A stretch of DNA of 64,000 nucleotides, taken from the NCBI RefSeq assembly GCF_934660935.1, contig NZ_CAKUIH010000003.1, positions 62,001-126,000 on the forward strand. The letters run 5' to 3'. Position 1 is the stretch's first letter. Every line of letters begins with the position of its first letter. Below are positions 15,981-24,393 of this stretch, in pieces. Below the pieces are notes generated by a model. It searched no databases and was not told the DNA's origin. It worked only from the letters and a program-made list of their open reading frames with translations. Position numbers and translations under genes: made by a program. The stretch is from an uncultured Parolsenella sp. (lineage in GTDB: Bacteria; Actinomycetota; Coriobacteriia; Coriobacteriales; Atopobiaceae).

Positions 15981-17895
15981 GGCTGGCCTCCTTCCTGAGC
16001 TGGGATTCCGCGATGGCGCGGTAGTTGTCGCAAGTCTGCATGAGGTCGTCGTGGCGGCCGAGGCCCACGATCGAGCCGTCCTTCAGGACCACGATCTGGT
16101 TGGCATCGTGAATGGTGCTTACGCGCTGGGCAATCACGAGCTGCGCCGCATGCGCGAGCTCGGTCGAGAGGGCGTGGCGGAGCGCCGCGTCGGTCTTGAA
16201 ATCGAGCGCGGAGAACGAGTCGTCGAAGACGTAGAGGTCCGCGTGGCGCACGAGGGCGCGCGCGATGGCGAGGCGCTGGCGCTGACCTCCGGAGAAGTTC
16301 GTGCCACCCTGGGTCACGGGAGCGTTGAGGCCACCGGGCAGCTCGCGGACGAAGCTCGCCTGCGCAACGTCGAGCGCGTGCCAGAGTTCCTCGTCCGTCG
16401 CGGCGGCGCGTCCATGGCGGAGGTTCTCGGCGATGGTGCCGCTGAAGAGCCACGCCTTCTGCGGGACATAGGCGATGCGGCTCCTGAGCTCCGCCTGGGC
16501 GATGTCGCGAACGTCGACGCCCTCGAAGAGGAGCTTGCCGCTGGTGACGTCGTTGAAGCGCAAGAGCATCTTGGCGATTGTCGACTTGCCGGAGCCGGTG
16601 TTGCCGATGATGGCCGTGACCTCGCCGCGGCGGATGCTGAACGTCAGGTCGTGGAGGGTGTCCTCGTCCGCATCGGAGAAGCGCAGGCTCACGTGGTCGA
16701 AGCGGGCGACCTCGATGGGAGCGGGCGCGGGAAGTGACACGCATGTCTCGGCATCGCGAATCTCGGGCACGAAGCGCAGTACCTCGGACGCGCGGTCGAG
16801 ACACGCCATGGCCCTCGGCACGGAGATGAGCGCGAACTGCGCCATCATCAGGAAGAACAGGATGAGCATCGCGTACTCGATGAGGGCCGAGATGGAGCCG
16901 ATCTGCATCGCGTGCACGCCGACGCGGTTGGCGCCGAGCCACATGACGAGCGACTCCACGGCGTTCATCAGGAAGAACGTCAGGGTGTCCGTCGCGGCGA
17001 AGACCATGTTCACGCGGATGGCGTTGTCCGCGTAGGCGGAGAAGGTCTCGTCCAGGCGCTCGCGGGTCTCGTCCTCGCAGCCGAACGCGCGAACGACGCG
17101 CACGCCCGTGATGGCCTCGCGCAGGCGCGCATTCATCGAGTCGATGAAGCCCTGGAGGCGCGTGAAGATCGGCGCGGTGGCGAAGACGCTCACGAGGGAG
17201 ACGGCGATGGTCGCCGCGGTGACGGCTAGCAGCACCCAGCCCATGAGCGCATCGATCGAGAACGCCAACCCCACCGAGATGGCGCACATGATGGGCACGG
17301 GCAGGATCATGAGAATGGCCATGAGCAGCGTCTGCTGCACGACGTTTGCGTCCGAGAGTGTGCGCGTGATCATTGAGCCGGTGCCGAAGCGCGAGAAGTC
17401 GCCGCCGGAGAAGTCGAGTGAGGCGCGATAGACGCGCATGCGCAGGTCTCGGCCGACGTTGGCACACAGGCGGGAGGCGAGCCACGTCGACGTGATGTAG
17501 CCGAACGATCCGCAGAGCGCCGCGACCAGCATGAGGACGCCGTGGGTCATGAACTCGTTTGCGTCGTGCGTGGTGATGGCGACGTTGATCATCATGGAGA
17601 GCTGCGTGGGGATGAGCAGCATGCCCGAGAGGTCGAAGAGCATAGCCACGAGGGTGGCCGCGCAGAGGCGCTTGTAGGGCGCGAGAAGACTGGCCAGGAG
17701 CCTGACGGCCTCGAACTTAGAGGCGCGCTTGGAGTGGGTGGCAGGATCACCGTCGTTGCCGGTGGTGCCGGGTGCGGGGGGTTTGCCCGCGGCGTACTTG
17801 CCGCTGGCGCCTGGAGCTGCCGCACGGCGGGCATCGCGGCGTTCGCGGGCTTGCCTCCGCAGTTCGTTTTCTATCGTGTCCTTGTCCTGACTCAC
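15973..17895 (-). CDS. ABC exporter half-transporter, subunit with degenerate ATP site
   Basis: This 640-residue partner of the previous gene has a hydrophilic N-terminus rich in Arg/Ala/Gly (about 1-65), six membrane helices (about 75-360) and an ATPase domain. Walker A GNTGSGKST and signature FSGGQRQRL are good. Walker B reads LYVFDDSFSALD with Asp in place of the catalytic Glu, and the switch histidine is replaced by Gln in VIAQRVST. These are the hallmark changes of the non-hydrolysing subunit in heterodimeric exporters. It overlaps the MarR gene by 4 bases and the second ABC gene by 8, so all three are one transcript. Expression is probably repressed by the MarR protein. Confidence 0.92.
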   Translation of the reverse strand: MSQDKDTIENELRRQARERRDARRAAAPGASGKYAAGKPPAPGTTGNDGDPATHSKRASKFEAVRLLASLLAPYKRLCAATLVAMLFDLSGMLLIPTQLSMMINVAITTHDANEFMTHGVLMLVAALCGSFGYITSTWLASRLCANVGRDLRMRVYRASLDFSGGDFSRFGTGSMITRTLSDANVVQQTLLMAILMILPVPIMCAISVGLAFSIDALMGWVLLAVTAATIAVSLVSVFATAPIFTRLQGFIDSMNARLREAITGVRVVRAFGCEDETRERLDETFSAYADNAIRVNMVFAATDTLTFFLMNAVESLVMWLGANRVGVHAMQIGSISALIEYAMLILFFLMMAQFALISVPRAMACLDRASEVLRFVPEIRDAETCVSLPAPAPIEVARFDHVSLRFSDADEDTLHDLTFSIRRGEVTAIIGNTGSGKSTIAKMLLRFNDVTSGKLLFEGVDVRDIAQAELRSRIAYVPQKAWLFSGTIAENLRHGRAAATDEELWHALDVAQASFVRELPGGLNAPVTQGGTNFSGGQRQRLAIARALVRHADLYVFDDSFSALDFKTDAALRHALSTELAHAAQLVIAQRVSTIHDANQIVVLKDGSIVGLGRHDDLMQTCDNYRAIAESQLRKEASHE

Positions 17896-18419
17896 CTTGC
17901 TTCCTCCCCTTCCATCCTCTTGATCTCCTCCTCGACCGCAGCGACGTATTTGTCGATGAGCCGCATCATCTCGTCCTGCTCCTCGGGGGCGAGCACCTCG
18001 AACGCCCGACGCTCCGCTTGGCTCGCGGGCACGATCTTGGCGGCAACGAACGCGCGGCCTGCCGGCGTGAGCGCGACGCGCTTGGCCTTTCGGCTGCCCT
18101 CGCAGAACGACGTCTCGACGTAGCCCTTCGACTCGAGCGTGCGCAGGGTCGAATTGAGCGTCTGTTTGCTGAGGCAGTAGGCCTCGCAGAGGTCACGCAG
18201 CGAGGCCTCGTTGCCGCGGGCGTAGATGGCATAGAGCAGCCAATACGCGCTGTCAGAGAGGCCACAGCCGCGTGCAAGGTTGTGATAGAGCTGGTCAGAT
18301 TTGCGATAGAGCTTGTCGAACTCGCGGTTCCAAACGCCGACGGAGATGAGGCCGTCCGGATCCCTTGGAATGGGGCCCGCGGCTTGGCGTTCCTCGTTCG
18401 TCATGGGCTTCCAAATCAT
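17892..18419 (-). CDS. MarR family transcriptional regulator of the ABC exporter
   Basis: The 175-residue protein is a MarR-type winged helix. Helices pack around LSDSAYWLLYAIYARG, and the recognition helix is in SLRDLCEAYCLSKQTLNSTLRTLESKGYV, followed by a basic wing (RKAKRVALTPAGR). The start is either ATG 18419, with almost no leader, or ATG 18404, which has GGAAG just upstream. It is the first gene of the exporter operon, and its promoter is embraced by a long inverted repeat (18418-18462), which suggests autorepression relieved by an exporter substrate. The ligand is unknown. Confidence 0.9.
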   Translation of the reverse strand: MIWKPMTNEERQAAGPIPRDPDGLISVGVWNREFDKLYRKSDQLYHNLARGCGLSDSAYWLLYAIYARGNEASLRDLCEAYCLSKQTLNSTLRTLESKGYVETSFCEGSRKAKRVALTPAGRAFVAAKIVPASQAERRAFEVLAPEEQDEMMRLIDKYVAAVEEEIKRMEGEEAR

Positions 18420-18470
18420 ACGGTTTCGGACAATTTTGGTTCAGTATAGTCCGATTTCGTATCATTTCAA
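18418..18470 (-). promoter_or_regulatory. Promoter and overlapping MarR operator of the exporter operon
   Basis: On the minus strand, TTGAAA (18465-18470) and TATACT (18443-18448) are spaced by 16 bases, a good sigma70 promoter. ATACGGTTTCGGAC (18418-18431) and GTCCGATTTCGTAT (18449-18462) form an imperfect inverted repeat of 14-base arms (3 mismatches) that brackets the -10 element and the start site. A MarR dimer bound here would block the promoter. Confidence 0.65.
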
Positions 18471-18498
18471 TTGCGGACTGCACGATCCCAGACGACAA

Positions 18499-18560
18499 AA
18501 CCTACCTCTTGTAAGGATTCGGGGCCCATTTCGGGCTCAAATCCTTACAAGAGGTAGGTT
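18499..18560. repeat. Palindromic repeat family B, copy 2
   Basis: 20-bp perfect arms lie at 18499-18518 and 18541-18560 (core CCTACCTCTTGTAAGGAT), with a 22-base loop that again contains TCGGGGCCC and TTTCGGG. It lies between the exporter operon promoter and the end of coaD. Confidence 0.9.
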
Positions 18561-18633
18561 CTGACGAAGCACCACTTCGGCACCACAAACGATGGCGACG
18601 TTTCAGCACACACAGGGCCGCAACCTGCGTCGG

Positions 18634-19149
18634 TTAGAACCTCGCGCGGAGGGCCTCCACAACGCAGGGCGGAACGAGCATCGAGACGTCCGCGCCAAGG
18701 CCGGCGAGCTGGCGAACGATGGAACTCGACACGTAACCGTACTCAGGGCTGCTCATCACGAAGATGCTCTCGACGTCCGGCGCGAGGCGGGAGTTGAGGT
18801 CCGCCTGCTGAAGTTCGTACTCGAAGTCCGTCATCGCGCGCAGGCCCTTGACCACGGCACCCGCGCCGATCTCATGGCAGAAGTCGACGAGGAGTCCTGC
18901 GAGCGGGCGCACGTCGACACCCTCGCTCACGCCCTCGTCCGCCAGGGCCTGGCGCGCGAGCTCGACACGCTCGTCCAACGTGAACTTGGGCCCGGTGCCG
19001 TTCTTGCCAAGGCTCGCCGCCACGGCAACGGTCACGCGACCGGCAATGCGGCGCGCGCGGCGCACGACGTCGATGTGACCGTAGGTGATGGGGTCGAAGG
19101 TACCCGGCACCACAACGTGCTCGATACGATTCACGTGAGAGTTCTCCAT
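18634..19149 (-). CDS. coaD: Pantetheine-phosphate adenylyltransferase
   Basis: CoaD transfers AMP from ATP to 4'-phosphopantetheine to form dephospho-CoA, the penultimate step of coenzyme A synthesis. Visible motifs are PGTFDPITYGHIDVVRRA (with the T/HxGH nucleotide-binding motif), the substrate-binding KGLRAMTDFEYE, and SSSIVRQL near the C-terminus. The length of about 166-171 residues is normal. Two starts are possible: ATG 19149, or GTG 19134, which has GGAGAA upstream and gives an N-terminus closer to family members. The rsmD stop lies 3 bases upstream, so recG-rsmD-coaD form one operon, a widely conserved arrangement. Confidence 0.95.
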   Translation of the reverse strand: MENSHVNRIEHVVVPGTFDPITYGHIDVVRRARRIAGRVTVAVAASLGKNGTGPKFTLDERVELARQALADEGVSEGVDVRPLAGLLVDFCHEIGAGAVVKGLRAMTDFEYELQQADLNSRLAPDVESIFVMSSPEYGYVSSSIVRQLAGLGADVSMLVPPCVVEALRARF

Positions 19150-19152
19150 GAG

Positions 19153-19728
19153 CTACTTGTCCCTTCCCAGCAGGTCAACGGACGTGTGCCCGTAGCGCTT
19201 CTGCTTGAGCGGCACGAAACCGGCAGGTTCGATCGTGGGGCGGTTCGAGCCACGCTCGTACAGGATGATAGCGTCCTCCGTGAGGAGGCCCGTGGAATCG
19301 AGGGACTCCACGAGAGCGGCAACATCGGCGGCCTCGGTGGCGTACGGCGGGTCAAGCAGCACGATGTCGAAGGGCGCGCCGGCAATCCTGCCACCAGCGG
19401 CGAGCCTCGCGGAGTCGCCGCGCACGACGTTGTACCTCATCGGATCGGCGCCGAGCGACGCCGCGTTCCTGCGAACGCGCGCGCAGGCGTCGCGGTCGAG
19501 GTCGACGAACGTGCACCACGAGGCGCCGCGGCTGAGTATCTCGAGCCCGAGAGCGCCAGACCCCGCGAACGCGTCAAGCGCGCGAGAGCACTCGAGCGAC
19601 AGCCCGCGCGCGGACAGAATCATGGAGGAAACCGCCTCGCGGACGCGATCGGTGGTCGGACGCGTGACGTCGCGGCCCTCGGGCGCCTCAATCGGGCGCC
19701 CCTTCCATTCGCCGCCTACAATCCTCAT
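19153..19728 (-). CDS. rsmD: 16S rRNA (guanine(966)-N2)-methyltransferase RsmD
   Basis: RsmD methylates G966 of 16S rRNA in the 30S subunit. The 191-residue protein begins MRIVGGEWKGRPIEAP and contains RPTTDRVREAVSSMI, the SAM-binding ALDAFAGSGALGLE and the catalytic VLLDPPYA, all diagnostic of RsmD. The start overlaps the recG stop by 4 bases and coaD follows after 3 bases, so the three genes are tightly coupled. Confidence 0.95.
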   Translation of the reverse strand: MRIVGGEWKGRPIEAPEGRDVTRPTTDRVREAVSSMILSARGLSLECSRALDAFAGSGALGLEILSRGASWCTFVDLDRDACARVRRNAASLGADPMRYNVVRGDSARLAAGGRIAGAPFDIVLLDPPYATEAADVAALVESLDSTGLLTEDAIILYERGSNRPTIEPAGFVPLKQKRYGHTSVDLLGRDK

Positions 19729-21935
19729 TGGTCTCCCCTTTCTCCCTTGAAATATGCCCCGAACCTCCTGCGGACCTCTCGCGCGAGCGGCGCGTTTCTC
19801 GGCCCAGAAAGCGACGGGTCCGCCGAGACGAGCTCGAGCGCGTCCGCGTGCGCAGCCTCTACGAGGTCCGCGTCCGCGATCAGGTCCACATGCCGGAGCG
19901 TCACGCCACCGCTCTGGCGGTATCCCAGCACCTCGCCCTCATGGCGAAGGCGCAGGTCAGTCTCCGCGAGCTCGAAGCCATCACTCGTCCGCTCGAGCGC
20001 GGAGAGGCGCTTCTTCGCCGGGCTCGTGCCACGCGCGGCGGAGACGAGGTAGACGGTGCCCGGATCCTTCCCTCGCCCGACGCGCCCGCGCAGCTGATGG
20101 AGGGTCGCGAGGCCAAAGCGGTCGGCGTCCCAGACCATCATGACCGTGGCGTTGGGCACGTCAACGCCCACCTCCACGACCGTCGTCGACACGAGCACCT
20201 GCGTGGCGCCGGAGCGGAACGCGGCCATTGCCTCGTCCTTCTCGGCAGGCGTCATGCGGCCGGTGAGCAGGCCCACGCTCGCGTCGCGGAACACCCTGTC
20301 GCGAAGGCGCTCGAAGGTCGCCTGCGCGGAGTGCGGCTTGGCTTCCGTGCGCGCGAGCTCTTCGGCGGGTACGTCATCGAGCTCGGAGCCATCGTCCGCG
20401 TCGTCGACGAGCGGACAGATCACATACGCCTGATGCCCCGCGGCGATAGCCTCCGCGATGGCAGAATGGGCGACGTCCGCGTTCTCCGGCGTGAGAAGCT
20501 TCGTGGTGATGCCGGCCCCCGCATGCGGGCGCTCCGTGATGCGCGAGCAGGCGAGGTCACCGTAGACGGAAAGCGCGAGTGTGCGCGGGATGGGCGTCGC
20601 CGTCATCGTGAGCTGGTCGGGTGCTGTGCCCTTCGAGCGCAGACGCGAGCGCTGGCCCACGCCGAAGCGGTGCTGCTCGTCCACCACGACGAGCGAGAGG
20701 TCCGCAAATGAGAGGTCCTCGCCGAGCACCGCCGTCGTGCCAAAGAGCACGCAGGTGTCGCCGGAAGCGAGCGAGGCCGCCGCGGACGCGCGCTCGGCAG
20801 AGGGCGTCGAGCCCGTCACGAGGGCCCAGGTGATGCTCGCGGCGTCGAAGACCGGGCCGAGCTTCTCGGCGTACTGCCGTGCGAGGACGCTCGTGGGCGC
20901 CATGACGGCAGCCTGGGTGCCGCTGTCCGCGACGGCGGCGAGGGCGACCGCGGCGACGGCCGTCTTGCCCGTGCCCACGTCGCCCAGAAGCAGGCGGTTC
21001 ATGGGCATCGTGGCAGCCATGTCAGCAAGAATCTCATCCGCGGCGGCACGCTGCTCGCCCGTGAGCTCGAACGGGAGCGCGGCGAGAAGGGCTTCGACGT
21101 GGGGGCCGGACGTCACGTGCGTATGGGCCGAGAGCCCCGCGAGCTCGATCTGCCTGCGCGCGAGAAGGGCCGCCTGCAAGCAGAGCAGCTCGTCATAGGC
21201 GAAACGACGGCGGGCACGCTCGGCGGCGTGCGAGCCGCACGGGAAGTGCGCCTCGCGAATGGCACGTGCCTCGGTCATGAGACCGCGGGCCGCGACGAGC
21301 CTGGCGGGCATGAAGTCGCAGGCGTCGCCCCAGTCAGCCAGCGCGGCGCTCTCGATGCGGCGCATCCAGGCCGGCGTCAGCCCCTCGGAGACGGAATGCA
21401 CGGGTAGCAGGCGCGCGAACGCAGACGGAGAGGCAGACTCCCCCTCGCGCGCCACCACCTCGTGGAACTGCGGCGTCATCTGCTTGAAGCCATACGCAAA
21501 GGTGACCTTGCCAGAAACCGCGAGCGTATCGCCATGATGGAACTGATCGGCGAGCCAGGGCTGCTTGAAGAAGGCGCACATAAGCACGCCCGTCTCGTCG
21601 ATAAGCGCGACCTCCACGATCTGGAGGCGCGGGCGCGGGCGCTTGAGCGTCACCTTGTCGATGACGCCCACGCACGTGACCTCGGCGCCGACGTCCGCCT
21701 GGGAGACCTTTGTGATGCGCGTAAAGTCGAGATAGCGATGCGGAATATGGAGAAGCGCATCTCGGACGCTCTCCACGCCAAGGCGTTCGAGGGCCTCGGC
21801 GCGAGACCCTCGAGCAAAACGCAGGCGCGAGACATCGCCGTCCCACGCCCGCGTGCGCGCGAGGCGCAGCGACGCCTCGCCTATGTCTGGAATGGTCCCC
21901 GCCGCGCGGGCGAGGTCGCCGGAGGTGCCGGTCAC
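19725..21935 (-). CDS. recG: ATP-dependent DNA helicase RecG
   Basis: RecG remodels stalled replication forks and branch-migrates Holliday junctions. The 736-residue protein has the N-terminal wedge/OB domain (VGAEVTCVGVIDKV near 90), the helicase Walker A LLGDVGTGKTAVA near 316, the RecG-type DEAH motif VVVDEQHRFGVGQR near 415, TMTATPIPRTLA and the C-terminal QLRGRVGRG. The start is GTG 21935, 15 bases after the stop of the DAK2 gene, with a weak ribosome binding site. The order Asp23-DAK2-recG-rsmD-coaD is conserved in many Gram-positive bacteria. Confidence 0.96.
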   Translation of the reverse strand: MTGTSGDLARAAGTIPDIGEASLRLARTRAWDGDVSRLRFARGSRAEALERLGVESVRDALLHIPHRYLDFTRITKVSQADVGAEVTCVGVIDKVTLKRPRPRLQIVEVALIDETGVLMCAFFKQPWLADQFHHGDTLAVSGKVTFAYGFKQMTPQFHEVVAREGESASPSAFARLLPVHSVSEGLTPAWMRRIESAALADWGDACDFMPARLVAARGLMTEARAIREAHFPCGSHAAERARRRFAYDELLCLQAALLARRQIELAGLSAHTHVTSGPHVEALLAALPFELTGEQRAAADEILADMAATMPMNRLLLGDVGTGKTAVAAVALAAVADSGTQAAVMAPTSVLARQYAEKLGPVFDAASITWALVTGSTPSAERASAAASLASGDTCVLFGTTAVLGEDLSFADLSLVVVDEQHRFGVGQRSRLRSKGTAPDQLTMTATPIPRTLALSVYGDLACSRITERPHAGAGITTKLLTPENADVAHSAIAEAIAAGHQAYVICPLVDDADDGSELDDVPAEELARTEAKPHSAQATFERLRDRVFRDASVGLLTGRMTPAEKDEAMAAFRSGATQVLVSTTVVEVGVDVPNATVMMVWDADRFGLATLHQLRGRVGRGKDPGTVYLVSAARGTSPAKKRLSALERTSDGFELAETDLRLRHEGEVLGYRQSGGVTLRHVDLIADADLVEAAHADALELVSADPSLSGPRNAPLAREVRRRFGAYFKGERGDQ

Positions 21936-21950
21936 ACGAACCCCGGAAGG

Positions 21951-23615
21951 CTACTCGATCGAGAAGATGACCGGGTAGAGCGGCTGGCCGCCACGATGGG
22001 CGTCGATCTCGAGGTCAGGCTGGGCCTCCTCGATGCGGCTGCACAGGGCGTCGAAGCGCTCCTCGTCCATGTCCTCGCCGGCGAGGATGGTGAGGGTGTC
22101 ACCCTCCTCCTCGTCCTGCATCTTGGCGATGAGGTCGAGGGTGACCTGCTCGACGTCAGAGCCGACGATGGCGATGTCGCCACCGGCGATGCCCATGATG
22201 TCGCCGTCGTGGATCGGGGTGCCGTCAGCGGCCTGAGAATCACGAACGGCGTGGGTGACCTCGCCGTCGCGGACCTCGGCGATGGCCTCGACCATGGCCT
22301 CGGCGTTGTCCTCGGCGCTAGCCTCGACGTCGACGGCGAACATGGCGGCGAACGCCTGCGGCACGGTCTTGGTGGGAACGACGATGATCTCGAAGTCCTC
22401 AGAGGCGCTCGCGGCGGCCTCCGCGGCCATGCGGATGTTGCCGTTGTTGGGCAGGACGATGACGTGCTCCGCGTTGGCGGAGGCGGCGGCGTCGAGGATG
22501 TCGGCCGTGGAGGGGTTCATCGTCTGGCCACCAGAGACCACGACGTCGACGCCGAGGGACTTGAGGATGTCGGCCTCACCCTCACCGGCGGCGACGGCAA
22601 CGAAGCCGAGGGGCTTCTTGGGCTCCGCGGGAGCAGCGGCAGCCTGGTCGGCGGCGATGCTGGCCGTGCGGTCGTGGGCCTCCATCACCATGTTGTGGAT
22701 GAAGACCTCGTAGACCTGGCCATACTTGAGCATGTACTCGAGCACGCGGTTGGGCTCGTTGGAATGGACGTGGACCTTGAAGTCCGGGAAGGAACCGACG
22801 ACGAGCTCGCAGTCGCCGAGCGTGGCGAGGTACGAGAGGGCGGCGTCGGGATCGAAGCCCTCCTCGGCCTTGAAGAGGAACTCGTTGCAGTAGGTGTACT
22901 CCGAGCCCTCCCAGTCATCGTTGAGCTCGATGGCGACGCGAGCGTCAGCGGCACCGTGCGCGGAGGAGGCGGAGGCGACGGAGGTCTCGAAGTCGATCTT
23001 GCCGGACTTGCCGAGGGCGGCGTTGACGAAGGCCTCGACGAAGGTGGCAAAGCCGTAGGCACCGGAGTCGACGACGCCGTTCTCCTTGAGGACGGGCAGG
23101 AGGTCAGGCGTGCGGGCGACGGACTCGTACGCCTCGACGACGAGGGCCTCGAGCATCTCGGGGACCGGCATCTTCTCCTTCTCGCAGCGGTCGGCGCGAG
23201 TCGACATATCGCGGATGACGGTGAGGATCGTGCCCTCGACCGGCTTGCGGACGGCCTTGAAGGCGACCTTCACGCTGTTGCGGAAGGCAGCGGCGATGTC
23301 CGCGGCGGTGACGGGCTCGCGGGAACCGACGAGGCCCTCCGCCATGCCGCGAAGGATCTGGCTCGTGATGACACCGGAGTTGCCGCGAGCGCCCATGAGG
23401 GAGCCGTGCGTGATCGCCTTGGCAACGGCCTCCATGTCCGCGTCTGCGGGAAGTGCCTCGACCTCGCGGACGACGGTGCCGAGCGTGAGCGACATGTTGG
23501 TGCCGGTGTCGCCATCGGGCACGGGGAAGACGTTGAGCTTGTTGATGTCTTCCGACTTGTCGGCCACAGCCTGGGCGGCGACGGGGAAGCACGAGCGAAT
23601 CACGTTGGAAATCAT
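21951..23615 (-). CDS. DAK2 domain protein, fatty-acid-kinase FakA/YloV-like
   Basis: This 554-residue protein matches the YloV/FakA family, whose N-terminal DAK2 domain phosphorylates fatty acids held by a FakB (DegV) partner. The kinase motifs NVFPVPDGDTGTNMS and MGARGNSGVITSQILRG are clear, followed by the middle domain and the C-terminal FakB-binding region. The start is ATG 23615, which has GGAGAGAG 9 bases upstream; an in-frame ATG at 23633 is an alternative. A longer upstream extension is unsupported. A linker near residues 310-325 is rich in Ala/Pro. It lies between asp23 and recG in the conserved order. No fakB/degV gene is in this window. Confidence 0.9.
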   Translation of the reverse strand: MISNVIRSCFPVAAQAVADKSEDINKLNVFPVPDGDTGTNMSLTLGTVVREVEALPADADMEAVAKAITHGSLMGARGNSGVITSQILRGMAEGLVGSREPVTAADIAAAFRNSVKVAFKAVRKPVEGTILTVIRDMSTRADRCEKEKMPVPEMLEALVVEAYESVARTPDLLPVLKENGVVDSGAYGFATFVEAFVNAALGKSGKIDFETSVASASSAHGAADARVAIELNDDWEGSEYTYCNEFLFKAEEGFDPDAALSYLATLGDCELVVGSFPDFKVHVHSNEPNRVLEYMLKYGQVYEVFIHNMVMEAHDRTASIAADQAAAAPAEPKKPLGFVAVAAGEGEADILKSLGVDVVVSGGQTMNPSTADILDAAASANAEHVIVLPNNGNIRMAAEAAASASEDFEIIVVPTKTVPQAFAAMFAVDVEASAEDNAEAMVEAIAEVRDGEVTHAVRDSQAADGTPIHDGDIMGIAGGDIAIVGSDVEQVTLDLIAKMQDEEEGDTLTILAGEDMDEERFDALCSRIEEAQPDLEIDAHRGGQPLYPVIFSIE

Positions 23616-23740
23616 GTTTGGGACTCTCTCCATATCGATTGCCTTAGCGGCGTTGGTGCCCGCAGGGCGGGCGTCGTGCGGCGACCCGAGAAGGCCCGGG
23701 CCAAGGGTACGGCCCGAGATAGCCCCGGACCGAGTGGGCG

Positions 23741-24088
23741 CTACCTGTTGGCGCGAAGGTCCTCGACGTGGACCGTGACGTCTGCGTTGTCGATCTCCGC
23801 GACCTCCTTGAGCGTGAAGCGAACAGCGCTCTCGAGGTTGCGGGAGACGCTCGCCATGTTGACGCCCTGCTCGAGGACGGTGTGGAGGTCGACCTTGACG
23901 CGACCATCCACCACGGTGACGTCGATGCCCTTGCGGAGGCTGCCGAGCGACAGCAGGCGAACGATGTTGTCCTGGGCATCCGTGTAGGCCATGCCCACGA
24001 CGCCGTAGCACTCGAACGCGGCGTAACCGGCGAGGTCAGCGATGACGTCGTTAGAGACCCGGAGGGTGCCGGGAATGGGATCGGCCAT
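23741..24088 (-). CDS. Asp23/Gls24 family envelope stress protein
   Basis: This 115-residue protein has the full Asp23 domain: GTLRVSNDVIADLAGYAAFECYGVVGMA, then the GIDVTVVDGRV strand and the C-terminal NADVTVHVEDLR. Start ATG 24088 is preceded by GAGGAGAGA. Members in Firmicutes and actinobacteria associate with the membrane through partners and respond to cell-envelope stress. In this conserved position, upstream of the DAK2/FakA gene, it is coupled to lipid metabolism, though the molecular role is unknown. About 125 bases separate it from the DAK2 start. It is the first gene of the recG operon. Confidence 0.92.
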   Translation of the reverse strand: MADPIPGTLRVSNDVIADLAGYAAFECYGVVGMAYTDAQDNIVRLLSLGSLRKGIDVTVVDGRVKVDLHTVLEQGVNMASVSRNLESAVRFTLKEVAEIDNADVTVHVEDLRANR

Positions 24089-24393
24089 GCGTCTCTCCTC
24101 TCGTTTGGCCGGCTGCACCGGCCACCAAGCCACCGGGAAGCCGGCGGCCCATGAGATTTCATAGGTAGAAGGAAGTATAGCGCGAAGCCAGGCGACGGCG
24201 CGCGGCAGCTGTGCGAGACCTGCGTATCGCCACGTCCGCACCCGAGCGGCACCCGGCCCCGCCCAAAAGAACCGTTCCGGGAAAGAGCCGGCACGTTCGC
24301 CGCTTCTTTTTCATGTTCACTCTTTACAGACTCCTTACACATGTGAACACTATTCGTGAACAAAGGCTCGCGCTTGCACGTAAGGACACACGT
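24089..24393. other. Divergent intergenic region between asp23 and the amidohydrolase
   Basis: About 305 bases without a gene. rpmB, which often precedes asp23, is not here. The only pattern seen is a set of GTGAAC half-sites at 24314-24361, listed separately. Confidence 0.5.
24314..24361. promoter_or_regulatory. Cluster of GTGAAC half-sites upstream of the amidohydrolase
   Basis: TGTTCAC (24314-24320) and GTGAACA (24343-24349) are inverted, and a third half-site, GTGAAC, follows in direct orientation at 24356-24361. They lie in an A+T-rich patch 33-80 bases before ATG 24394 and look like a binding site for an unidentified regulator. Confidence 0.4.
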
